NCBI RefSeq assembly: GCF_029542785.1
Contig: NC_083376.1
Location: forward strand, 434,001-498,000
Length of the DNA: 64,000 nucleotides
From: Malassezia japonica
Taxonomy: Eukaryota > Basidiomycota > Malasseziomycetes > Malasseziales > Malasseziaceae
Reading direction: 5' to 3'
A model generated the notes under the pieces. It worked only from the letters and a program-made list of their open reading frames with translations, was not told the DNA's origin and did not search any database. A program made the translations under genes and the position numbers. Shown here piece after piece: positions 43,899-53,275 of the stretch. Numbering within the stretch: the first letter of the stretch is position 1; each line of letters begins with the position of its first letter.

Positions 43899-44188
43899 AA
43901 CGATTGATTGGGAAGGGGCTGAGAAGGCACACAGTCCGCCGCGTAATTTGTGCCTCTCTCTTTTCTTGGTCCCGTATCGGATTAGCGTAGTGAATGATTG
44001 TGAAATACTTGCGGGGCGGCGGCTTGCAAGTGCATTCGTGCGCAGTCTTGCTTGCTAGCCATGTCTCCATAATGGCAACAATCATAATGGGACTGGAGCT
44101 GATATGCTACACCATAACGACCTTGCTCCATATAGCTTGTGCCTAAGTCCCCCACGAACGGCTTTCCATCCTACCGAATCGACCGAAA
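43899..44188. other. Intergenic, less GC-rich, upstream of the Cys-rich gene array
   Basis: This 290-bp gap is clearly less GC-rich than the rest of the window, close to balanced by eye. It holds SSO1 3' sequence and presumably the promoter of the first array gene. No coding feature was seen. Confidence 0.45.
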
Positions 44189-44490
44189 ATGATGGGAGTA
44201 CCAGGACCTGCGCATTTTTCGAGTAGAAGTACGCTACTATTTAATGTATTAACACAGGCCGGGCACCAGATCATTGCCCTTGCTGCGCTTGTGTGGAAAA
44301 CATGCATTGCTGCACAGATCGTTTCAACAAGGGTGGACAGGTCCCCCTTGAGGACTACAAGCAAGACAATCAGCAGCCGCAGCTCGAGGGCCAAGCGAAC
44401 CGCAAGCTGTATGACGAGGAAGCGACTGTCGAGTCGAGCAAGGCTTACCCCCCTGCTGCAACCATGGCACCTCCGCAACCGCCTCGCTGA
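44189..44490 (+). CDS. Small Cys-rich protein, tandem paralogue A
   Basis: Exons are 44189-44228 and 44258-44490 (90 aa); a 29-nt phase-1 intron ends TTAACACAG. I do not recognise the family. The second exon reads CPCCACVENMHCCT, then VPLEDYKQ, QLEGQANRKLYDEEATV and AYPPAATMAPP, which aligns with genes B and C. The Cys-rich start lacks a signal peptide or long hydrophobic segment; the Cys pairs could bind metal or be palmitoylated (inference). The tail is Pro/Ala-rich. An overlapping longer frame has none of the shared features. Confidence 0.72.
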
Positions 44491-44665
44491 GCCAAGGAGC
44501 CCAACTTGCGCTCCTTATACCAAGCCCGCACAATCGTGAATCTATAATACTGGCGGTCTATAGCGCTCGTACGCACGAACCACTCTTTTGTCATAAACCT
44601 TACTTGGTGTGCCTCTCCACAAGGTCGCGCACGCCTTATTTCTTGACTCTACCTGGTGGAGAGGA

Positions 44666-45038
44666 ATGGTATATGTGACCTATGGGAGGTTTTCACTCGA
44701 TACCCCAGTAGGTATGTTTACTTGCTGACCATCAAGACCAAGCCAGAAGTGATGTTCCTTGCTGCGCATGGTGTGGATATATCCACTGCTTTACGAAACA
44801 ATGGAAGGGCGACGCGCCCCTTCCTGTGGAAGATTACAAACAAGAAGGGGCACAGCGCCAGCTCGAACGCCAAGCCAATCGTCGTCTCTATGACGAGGAA
44901 GCGACTGTCGACTCTGGCGTAGCCTACCCCCCCGCTGCAGTCATGGCGCCCCCTATTGCGGCGCCAGCCGATCTCGATCTTCCTAACAGCAGTCCCCCGG
45001 AAGCCTCAGAAGACGACGCGCCGCCACCCTATCACTAA
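44666..45038 (+). CDS. Small Cys-rich protein, tandem paralogue B
   Basis: Exons are 44666-44711 and 44737-45038 (115 aa); a 25-nt phase-1 intron with an AAG acceptor. The second exon encodes VPCCAWCGYIHCFTKQWK, then PLPVEDYKQEGAQRQLER, QANRRLYDEEATVDS and AYPPAAVMAPP, followed by a longer acidic Pro-rich tail ending DDAPPPYH. The final CPPPYH-like PPPY could bind a WW domain (inference). The first exon has the same length as in gene C (46 nt) but little sequence similarity, so the start is less certain. No known family is recognised. Confidence 0.7.
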
Positions 45039-45273
45039 TTGTTTTTCTTGCAACATTTTCAAGCTACCCATTATACACATACTCTACCTACTCATTTCTT
45101 CTAGCTTACCCTGTAAATATAGCTCGGCATGCCATCTCATGCAAAACCATGACGCAGGCATGCATGCCAGTTTGTGACTAGCGCACGGCCCCACGTGTGC
45201 ATCGGGTTTCTACCGAGCCTGGCCGAATCATTTAATTGTGCGCACAGGCCGATCGACAAGCAATCTTTCGACC

Positions 45274-45601
45274 ATGGCGGACGCGGCGTGCTGTGACATG
45301 ATCTGCTGGTCCCTGCCTTGTACGTACTTATACTAATCATATAGGCAGGTGGGGACGTGACATTTGCCCGTGCTGCGACAACATCCACTGCTGCACCGGA
45401 GCGTGGAAAAACGACAAGCCGCTGCCCAAGGACGACTACGCGCAGGAGGCGCAGCAGCGCCAGCTCGAGCGCAATGCGAACCAGAGGCTGTACGACGAAG
45501 AGGCCAACATCAACTCGTCGCAGGCTTACCCCCCGGCCCAGACCATGGCCGTGCCTGCGTCGGACGCCAAAACACCGGCGGTCGCTCCGCCCACATACTA
45601 G
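45274..45601 (+). CDS. Small Cys-rich protein, tandem paralogue C
   Basis: Exons are 45274-45319 and 45345-45601 (100 aa); a 25-nt phase-1 intron with a TACTAAT branch site. It is the most Cys-rich copy: MADAACCDMICWSLPC, then DICPCCDNIHCCTGAWK, PLPKDDYAQEAQQRQLER, ANQRLYDEEANINS and AYPPAQTMAVP, ending APPTY. Like gene B it ends in a Pro-Tyr-type motif. Seven of its ten Cys-region positions are in adjacent pairs. CACGTG lies at 45192-45197, 77 bp upstream. Function unknown; a membrane-associated or metal-binding peptide is possible. Confidence 0.78.
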
Positions 45602-45638
45602 TAAAAACAGGGCTCGTGCATTCACTGCTTCTCTAATT

Positions 45639-46366
45639 CTATACAAGCACTCCATAGCATATGGCCTTGGGATCCGCCGAGGGCCATTGCACCACAAACT
45701 GATCTACAATCTTTCGCAAGATCTTGGCCGAGAGGGAGAGCGAGCGGACACGCGCAAACGACTCGATATAGACGAGGCGGGGCGAGGGCAGGGAAAAGAA
45801 CTAGGTCAGACTTGGGACGTACCCGCAGCATGTGCGCGACAAGCACCACAGGCACGCACGTCGCAGGGCCGTTCATCAGCACCACATCGACCACCGGCAG
45901 CGGCGTAGCGTGCGTCCAGTACGACACGAGCGGCGCAATTCCAATATGTAGTATACAAAACAGGAAACTCCATGCCAGCGTAAAGGGCGTCGTGAGCCAG
46001 CTCTGGCCGACCGATCGCGCACGCGGAATCTCGAGGGCCTGCAGGGGATGCGCAGCGAGCTTGGGCGAGCCCCGCCGTGCTTCCTCGAACGCCTGTGCTT
46101 TCGCAAGACTAAACGTATCGCCCGACGATACCATGTACACGAACGGCTCGTACTCGCTTTTCGGGAGCGTGCTCAAGAGCGCAAGAAGCTCGGTCGTATG
46201 GCCACCTGCATAAGTAGACGCGCTTACCTGACCCCAACACGGCGGCGAGGCGCAGGGGACGAGTGGGCCGCGCACGGTCCCCGACACATACCCTCGCCAC
46301 GATCGCAGCTGCAGCGAGGCCAAGCAGCACGACGCATAGCGCGCACGCGACCGCCTGCCAAACCAT
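45639..46366 (-). CDS. ALG14: UDP-GlcNAc transferase membrane anchor subunit Alg14
   Basis: Exons (minus) are 46228-46366, 45823-46205 and 45639-45800 (227 aa); both introns are 22 nt. An N-terminal hydrophobic anchor (CALCVVLLGLAAAAIVA) precedes the VLGSGGHTTELLALL loop, completed across intron 1. Next come LMNGPATCVPVVL and, after intron 2, LVYIESFARVRSLSLSAKIL, DQFVVQWP and a C-terminal ICYGVLV. Alg14 recruits catalytic Alg13 to the ER face and together they add the second GlcNAc of the dolichol-linked N-glycan precursor. Confidence 0.93.
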
Positions 46367-46423
46367 CGCGCCCGTGCGTAAGCAACAGCAATTTCGCCAC
46401 GTGTGTAATTAGACTGATACGCC
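46367..46423. promoter_or_regulatory. 57-bp bidirectional promoter ALG14 / PX-domain gene with CACGTG
   Basis: A 57-bp gap between start codons with CACGTG at 46398-46403, close to its midpoint. Confidence 0.42.
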
Positions 46424-47518
46424 ATGACGTCGCTGCCGGCAGAGATCGAGCAGGCGGCGCGGGAGCCTCAGCGTTTGCCGACGCTGCGTGCGTCTGCACA
46501 GCGGTCAGGAGCAAGGCGGGATGCGGCCGCAGCGCCGCCGCCAACTCCTGCGCCTGTGCCGCCCCGGCGAGGGCCCCAGCGTAACCCAGAGTTTTCCGAG
46601 ACGTCGCGCCTGGTCGTGCTGCGCGACGACCATGAGCCGGTGGCCGGCCCCAGCCGCCTCCCTGAGCAAGGGCAAGAGGCTCCGAAGCAGATGCCGGTCC
46701 GCCGCGACTGGAGCAGTCTGCCGCTGAACGATGCGCCTGGATGGCCCGCGTCGACGCCGCCGAAGCCGTCGCGGCACGCTGCGTTTCACGATAGTATCCA
46801 GCGCGACTTTGAGGCACGCTCGCAGTTCTTTCAGAACCACGACCGGAGGCTTGCCTCGCCGCCACGGCTTGTTTCTTCCGAAAATACGCCGCCAGCCTTT
46901 TTCTCCGAGGCGTTTCCCCACATTAACGTGCAGGATGCGCAAAGTGTGCACGAGACGGAGGACCCAGAGAGTACGGCCTTACCTAGCAATGACGCCGCAA
47001 TAGAGCCCGTACGGCCGCCGTCCCCCTCACCCCCCGCGCCAAGAAACACACTGACGATCCACGCCGTCCCCTCGTCCGCATCGCTCCAGTCGCTGCTCCC
47101 TGGCCCTTTGCCCAGCGCCCCCCTCCCCCCCCGTCGCGTTCGCCTGTATTTGCTACTGATGTGCATGTGCGTGGCTGGCAGCGCATTGGGTCGTATGCCC
47201 GGGGCTATGTCGTTTTTGATGTATACGTAAAGGCCAAATCGGTACGTGGGTATGTGCTTACAGCAGGGCCATTCGCTCCCGTCGCACAAGCGGTACAATT
47301 CGTTTGCCGCGCTTGCCGAGCGGCTGTGTACCGAGGTGCCCGAGCACGCCGAGCACCTGCCGCCGCTTCCTCCGCGGCACAAAGGCATCCTGCACAAGTA
47401 CCTGCCCTCGTTCCTCGAGCAGCGGCGGCGGGCGCTGCAGCACTGGCTCAGCGCGACGCTGCTCGACCCCCGGTGGGGCGGTACACGCGCCTATCGTGAA
47501 TGGGTGCTCGAACGGTAG
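46424..47518 (+). CDS. YPT35: PX-domain protein (Ypt35-like), frame discontinuity in linker
   Basis: The N-terminal 215 residues are disordered and Pro/Ser-rich. The C-terminal PX domain runs through FATDVHVRGWQRIGSYARGY, VVFDVYVKAKS, an intron (47242-47263 or 47242-47266), then HSLPSHKRYNSFAALAERL and LPPLPPRHKG, FLEQRRRALQHWL. PX domains bind phosphoinositides on endosomes and vacuoles, and Ypt35 recruits Vps13. The two frames do not join as written. Either a C is missing from the eight-C run at 47125-47132, or a weak 35-nt intron at 47009-47043 (GTACGG donor, AAG acceptor) is used. About 350 aa in total. The stop abuts the TYR1 stop. Confidence 0.7.
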
Positions 47519-48871
47519 TTACTTGGCCGTAGAGAGCTGCCTGAGCATCTCTGCGCCGACCTTGTTTGCCTGTGCGAGGCGCGGTTCAAAGAACTCGCGC
47601 GTCATCTCGAAGCGCTTTTGGTACGCGTCAAAGTCGCCAAACTGCACGGCCTGCGCCCAGCCCCGCGCGGCGACCACAAACTCGAGGTCGTCGGAGCGAA
47701 AGAGACGGTCGTCCATCGCCGCCTTGCACGCGGCAATCACGCGCTCCGGCGAGCGGAAGAGGTACTGCGTCACGCCGATCCACATGCGAAAGACGGGCGT
47801 CGCAGCGAGCTCGAGGTGGCGGTAAGGGTCGATGTGCAGAATGTGCCAGCAGTCGGCGATCGCCAGCAGCGACAGGTGCGAGTTCGGCGGGGGATCGAGC
47901 GTCCTGACCGCTGCGACCGCCTCCTTGGCGCGCTCCTCACCGTGGTTGACGCGCTGCGCAATGACGTAAAACTTGTCGAGCATCGCGTCGCTGATCAGCG
48001 CGTCGTCGCCTTCCTGGTCGTCCGCCCAGTGAAAGACGCTGCGGCGTGCGGCAAACACCCGCTGGACCAGCGCCTCGTAATTGCCTGTGAGCATCAGCTT
48101 GAAGAGCGCCGTGGCGCTCGCCGCGTACTGCTTCACCTGGATGCGCGCTGCGGGATTCAGCAGCGCAAGGCCCGCGTAGACGTGCCACTTTGCGCCGTAA
48201 ATACGCAGGCAGAGGTAGATCTTGACCATCTCGATCCCGCCAGGGTACATGCCCGTCTCCCACGGGTACTCTTGCGACTGGCTCCACGCGGTGCCCATCG
48301 TGAGGAACGCCGCGTGGGTCACTGCTTGGGTATTGGCCGTGACGAGATCATGCTCGTCGTAGCTCATGTAGACGTAACGCGACTGCAGACACGCGAGGAT
48401 GCGCTCGACGAGGTGCAACTGCTCGTCTGATCCACGGTGCTGGATCAATACGAGCGGCTGGCCAGTCGGATCGACGTGCGGGCCGTGCAGCGAGTGGCAC
48501 GAAATGATCGAAATGTCGTCCGGCAGGTGCTTTTCGAAAGCGGCGCGCTCTGGCGCCTTGACCGACGTCTGACCCGCGACGATCGCGCCGACCTTGTGCG
48601 AGGGGCCGTACTCGGCGACGACCTTGTCGAGGTTCCCCGCCTCGACCGAGTACATCACAAAGTCGCTACGGCGCGCGACTTCGTGGCCGTTGCGGAGGAC
48701 GCGCAGGCCGGGCGCAGGACCGTTGGCAACGTCTTTATGCAGCTGCTCAAACTGCTCCGCACGGTCACACACATTGACATGCTTCCAGCCGGCAGCGTGC
48801 AGTTTGTGGGCGTACAGGCGACCCATGTCGCCCATGCCAATGATGCCCACCTCCAGGGACTCTTTCTCCAT
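47519..48871 (-). CDS. TYR1: Prephenate dehydrogenase (tyrosine biosynthesis)
   Basis: A single exon of 450 aa from the ATG at 48869-48871, matching the usual fungal Tyr1 length of about 450. The Rossmann motif GIIGMGDMGRLYAHKL is followed by NVCDR, SVEAGNLDKVVAEYG, the AGQTSVKAPE block and SIISCHSLHGP. The C-terminal helical dimerisation domain holds TQAVTHAAFLTMG and SQEYPWE. It oxidatively decarboxylates prephenate to 4-hydroxyphenylpyruvate with NADP+. An in-frame ATG further upstream (48953-48955) lies in the divergent gene and is rejected. Confidence 0.92.
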   Translation of the reverse strand: MEKESLEVGIIGMGDMGRLYAHKLHAAGWKHVNVCDRAEQFEQLHKDVANGPAPGLRVLRNGHEVARRSDFVMYSVEAGNLDKVVAEYGPSHKVGAIVAGQTSVKAPERAAFEKHLPDDISIISCHSLHGPHVDPTGQPLVLIQHRGSDEQLHLVERILACLQSRYVYMSYDEHDLVTANTQAVTHAAFLTMGTAWSQSQEYPWETGMYPGGIEMVKIYLCLRIYGAKWHVYAGLALLNPAARIQVKQYAASATALFKLMLTGNYEALVQRVFAARRSVFHWADDQEGDDALISDAMLDKFYVIAQRVNHGEERAKEAVAAVRTLDPPPNSHLSLLAIADCWHILHIDPYRHLELAATPVFRMWIGVTQYLFRSPERVIAACKAAMDDRLFRSDDLEFVVAARGWAQAVQFGDFDAYQKRFEMTREFFEPRLAQANKVGAEMLRQLSTAK

Positions 48872-48911
48872 CGTGGACCAAGCGTAGCTGACTAAGCTGC
48901 ACCCCGCAACG

Positions 48912-49554
48912 ATGTGGCAACGCAATCTGGGAGCTACGTGCACTGCACTGCGCATGGCCGCCGCGCGCCGCGCGCCGTGCGCGATGCCAGTGCGCTCGAT
49001 GCACCGCAGCGCTCCGCTTTGGAACGCGGTCGTGCGCGATAGCGATCAAGAGACGGGACTTTACTACCACGATCTCGGGAAGGGCGAGTGGGCCGTGAGC
49101 CTGCTCGAAAGGGCGCCCAAGGGCCCTTCGAGCCTGTCGGTCATTGGAAAGATCGCGCCGCAGAACGCGTCACCGGACGAGTTCGTGCGTGCTAATCCCG
49201 ACAAGATTAACATGAACCCCGCGTTCTGGGACGCGCTCCACCAGGTGCTCAAGGAGCAGATTCCCGACGACGTCCAGCTGCAGTTTGAGGCGGACATGCG
49301 CGGGGACGGATGGGCGCACCTGTGCGGTACGTATTTATTCTCACACAGACGCACGCCACTTTGCAATGCCGGGCCGCATCTCGCCTCCCGAGGCCATCTT
49401 TGGCAGCGTGGCCTTCACCGAGTCGAAGCTCGCGCCGGAGACGTACGAGCGCAACGCGACGTATCGCTTTGCTGTGAAGCACGAGGGGCCGATGAAGCTG
49501 CGTGAGAACTGGCTTGATGCGCTCCGTGCTCACATCAAGAAGCACGAAAACTAA
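48912..49554 (+). CDS. Unknown protein with mitochondrial-type presequence
   Basis: Exons are 48912-49326 and 49349-49554 (206 aa); a 22-nt intron joins WAHLC to DARHFAMPGRI. The first 35 residues are Arg/Ala-rich with no acidic residues, a typical matrix-targeting presequence. The body has INMNPAFWDALHQVLKEQI and, after the intron, MPGRISPPEAIFGSV and YERNATYRFAVKHEGPM, which look like conserved blocks, but I cannot name the family. It is divergent from TYR1 across only 40 bp. Confidence 0.78.
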
Positions 49555-49733
49555 ATATACCAACGAGGAACCGTGCTCGTACCGACAAACAGCGCTATGG
49601 GAGCATAACAATACACAGAATGTTCATGACATGGCATATACATACAACAAAGCTACGCTAGAACATAGTCTATGCAACATAGCGAAACTAAGAGCACAGC
49701 CAACAGCTCGAATGGACACTGCGCACACGGCTC

Positions 49734-52260
49734 CTACAAATTAAAGTCGCTGTGCTGCGCGGCCAAGCGGCGCATCTGGTGGTCGCACTCGGCAATACCG
49801 TAGCGCCGCTGCTCGCTGCCATGCAGCACCAGAAACGTGCGCGCGACATCGTCGCGGTCCGAGTGCGCCGCGCGCGCAGCGACCCAAAATGCGCCGTTCT
49901 CTTCGCGCGCGAGCGTCTCTTTGACATGGTGCCTGCGTCAGCAACGATACGTACCGCTGGAGCATGCGCTCAGATGCAAGGAGCTGCCCCTCAACATTCG
50001 CACGCACTTCTTTCGAGGCACGCCGGATCGTCGAAAGCTCGTTCAGCGACAGGGCCGCCGTGTCGTCCATGTGCAGGTAGTCGAGCGGGCTGTCGGACGC
50101 ACGCAGGTGCGCGTCGTTTACGACGCGCTGCGTGCGCCGCAAAAGCTCCCACGACAGGGCGAGCCATGCATCGGCATCGGCCGGTTTCGTGCGCCAGATT
50201 AGCACGATCGTAAGGAGTTTGCGCTGCGTCAGTTGGGCGACGTACAGTGGTATATGTAATGTGCACACCATCATCGAGCGCAAGGTGCGCATGGTGCCAC
50301 TTGGCGGGCGTCTCCTCGCCCCAGCCATCGAGCGCAGGGTCGTGCGGGAGGTACGTCGCCGGGCTGCTTGGGCGTGCAGGAGAATTGTACCATGCCGCAC
50401 GCGACGCCGATATGGCCGGAAACTGGCGCTCCGAGTTGCTGCGTGGCAGAAAAGGAGGAGTAGGAGCCGCAGGTGCAGGGGCAGGGGCAAAACTTGCTAC
50501 CGCTTGTTCCTTTGCGACTTGCGGCACACTGGCTTCGGTCGTGCGCTTTCCAATCGATGGGCGCAGTGGCGACGATTGCGGCTCAGGCAGGTTCGCGACG
50601 ACACACGCCGCGTACGCCTGCGTGACGTCGTATACGTCCGTGTTCGAAGGTGTCGTTTCCGACGTGCTCGACGTGGGCGCCTCTGTATCCGTGTCTTTGG
50701 TCGTGCCGATTGCCTGTGATATGCGCTCGTGAAAGGCCTGGAAGGGCGCACTCGTTGTAAAGAGCTTGGCCGGCTCACGCAGGCGCACAGGGAAGGGTAT
50801 ATCGGTGTTGGCTTCGGTAGGCGTGTCCGGCGTGCTTAGCGAGGCCGGAAGCTGTGCCTCCTGGGGCTCTTGGTCCAGCTCAGGAGCCACCGGCGTGGAA
50901 ACAGGCGAATCGGTCAAGGCAGGAAGCGCGCCTTGGGCGGGGCTGGTCCGCGGAGGCGTAGACGCGACTTTGGTATCGATTGGGGCAAGATGGGCAGGGG
51001 GCTGCTTGGGTAGACGAGCCGTCTCTTTTGGTTCGCGTGTGGCCGGCGTCTCGCTCGCACTGCCCTTGCCTTTGGGAATCAAAGGACTACTAGTGCGTAC
51101 CGGCTTCGAAGGACTTTGACTTTGGCGCTTCTCCCCGTCGCCCGGCCACATCTTGTCGAGTCCCAGCCAAGCCGAGCTTCCCGAGAAAAAGTCGGCCACG
51201 GCTCCCACCCCCGGCAACGGCTGCGAGAGGAGCCCCGGCTCGTCGTCCGAGGCTTGCGCCGAGGCATGCGCCCGGGCGCGTGCCTTGACATCGTCTTCAC
51301 GCGCCTTGTCGAGTCCCACGAGGTGCGCGAGGACATACATGGCCGTCTTTCTGCGGTCCTGCGCACCTAAGCCTCCCGTAGCCGCGCTCGAGTGTGCCGT
51401 GGGCCAGAGGACTTGGTCGTCGCGCAGCAAGACCAAATCCAGTGGTTTCTCGCCGTCCATTGCGCTTACCGCACCGTCGAACCACTGCAGAGGCTTGGCG
51501 AGGTGCTCGGCGTCGACAAATGTGCATCCGCCCAGCTCCGGTACCGTTTCTGCGACGATCCCTATCGGCGTCGGCGGCGGTGCCGAGGCGTGCAGTGGCG
51601 ATGCACGCTGGTGCTCGACGTCCCATTGCCAGACCCATTTCGAAAAGTGGTTCTCGAGGCGCTGCTCCAGCACCTCTCGCCCCCTTACGTGCAGCATTTC
51701 TTCAGGATGCCCGTGTCGGAGCTGCATAAGTGCAGCGACGTACCTGCCAGATATCCCAAGCGTCCTGGAGCTGGCGCTGCGCCCATTCCTCGACGAGCCA
51801 CGGCAGGCGCTGCGGCTTGCGATTCGGCGGAATCCACTGTGCGGTCGTGATACACTGCGTGAGAAAAGCAACGTACGACATGCAGCCAGAAATGCGGCTG
51901 GACCTCGACGAGAATCAGGCGCCGGGCCTTGGACCCCACGGCGAGCCGGCGGAGGCCCGTCTCTGGGTGGTGCTGGCGGTGCACCGACGAGGCGAAATCG
52001 GTTAGTGCATTGGCCAGCGCGACCTGGCGCACAATCGTCGCCTGCGCTACGGCGTTCTCGAGGCTCGTATAGTACAGAATTTGGTCGGCGAGGCGCGCCG
52101 GATCTTCGGCCGCGAGGTGCTGCGTGAGCCGCGGGCAAAAGATCATCATGTACTGTACATGCGCCGGGATATACGACGGCATCTGCGGCGTGCCCGACCG
52201 TGTCGGCGGCGCCGAAAAGAGCGAAGAGCGCAGTGCAGACGGCACGACCGTCTGCAACAT
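49734..52260 (-). CDS. CCZ1: Vacuolar fusion protein Ccz1 (Mon1-Ccz1 Rab7 GEF)
   Basis: Exons (minus) are 51877-52260, 51744-51854, 50246-51721, 49955-50223 and 49734-49932 (812 aa); all four introns are 22 nt. The first longin domain shows YMMIFCPRL, ARLADQILYYTS, LVEVQPHFWLHV and the PWLVEEW helix; HFSKWVWQWD follows. A long Ser/Thr/Pro-rich insert (about 250-600) separates it from C-terminal strands HITTRKLLTIVLIW and NGAFWVAAR, the last typical of Ccz1. With Mon1 it activates Ypt7 for endosome/vacuole and autophagosome fusion. The insert makes it longer than yeast Ccz1 of about 700 aa. Confidence 0.88.
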
Positions 52261-52306
52261 GGTGCGGGGTATACAACTATCGCCTGGCCCCTGCGTGGGC
52301 ACGTGA

Positions 52307-53116
52307 CTAGCTTGTCCAAGGGCGTGTCCGATACGTGGCCTGGGGCTGGCGCACTGGGAGGCGTGTCTCGCCGACCCATGGACCGAGGATTCGGCTGAGT
52401 GGGCGGTAGACCGTGTCGGGAATAGCAAACGTAGCAAACGCCGCGCTGTAGGTCACCGAGGCAAGCACGCCGAGCGCCACAGACACCACCGAGTACGGCG
52501 GCTGGGAGAAGGCGAGCTGCGTTAGTCGCTAAACGTACCAAGAGCATGGGAACGGCCACAAGCACACGGTCGGTGATTTCCAGTTCGCTGATGCGCATCG
52601 TCCACAGCGGTGGCGTCGTCTGGTAGAACTGATAGACAAGGGCGCCCAAGGCGCCAAACGGACCCCCTGGGAGGTACCCAGCGCCCAGTTTCTCGATCCA
52701 CGGGCGCATTTGGAGCTTTGTCGGGAGCAGTGCGACTGCACCGCCCACGGCGATGCCCCACGCGAGCGAGAGGAGCGAGTGCAGTAGGCAGGTAATGAGG
52801 AGAAAGAGCTGCGTCAGTCTCGCTACGCACCCCCATCTTTTTCGTCCCAAACGCGCGCTCGACCATGCGCGCCGCATGGTACAGGATCAAAGACCCCAGC
52901 AGCATCTCGGAGCTATTGGTATACACGACATGGTAGGTCAGCGCCTGCCAGTACTGTCCATATTTCGCGATGTGCGGCGTCCATCGGAACTGAAAATAGG
53001 GCTTGGCGGCGAGCAGCGACACCACCAGAGACCCCAGTGCCATACACACGATGGCCGCTGCGTCAGCTACGCTACGTACCTTTGGTCAGCGGCGCGTTCG
53101 CAAAGCCCGCTACCAT
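52307..53116 (-). CDS. DSC2: Dsc2-like rhomboid pseudoprotease, Dsc E3 ligase subunit
   Basis: Exons (minus) are 53080-53116, 52831-53057, 52539-52808 and 52307-52516 (247 aa); all three introns are 22 nt. The N-terminus GFANAPLTKAA, then YFQFRWTPHI, YGQYWQALTYHVVYTNSSEMLLG and HAARMVERAFGTKKMG match the UBAC2/Dsc2 rhomboid-like fold. Several hydrophobic segments and AFSQPPYSVV follow. No catalytic Ser-His pair is seen, as expected of a pseudoprotease. The C-terminal UBA domain usual in Dsc2/UBAC2 is absent; the gene stops 46 bp before CCZ1. CACGTG at 52300-52305 lies in that gap. Confidence 0.85.
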
Positions 53117-53275
53117 CCGCGCAACAGCCCAAGGTGTGGGGGGCGGATTCGATCCGATCGGGATCGGCCCAATGTACGCGTGGCTTTATGTACTGCATAT
53201 GCGCGTCCCTGCGGGGGGAAAGCTGCCACAGCCCTGGAATTCCGCACAGGGGTGGTGCCTGCGCATCCCACCATC

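Noticed and set aside
44656..44922. Unspliced 88-codon frame over Cys-rich gene B
   Set aside because: It is in a different frame from the array's conserved features and has no match in copies A and C.
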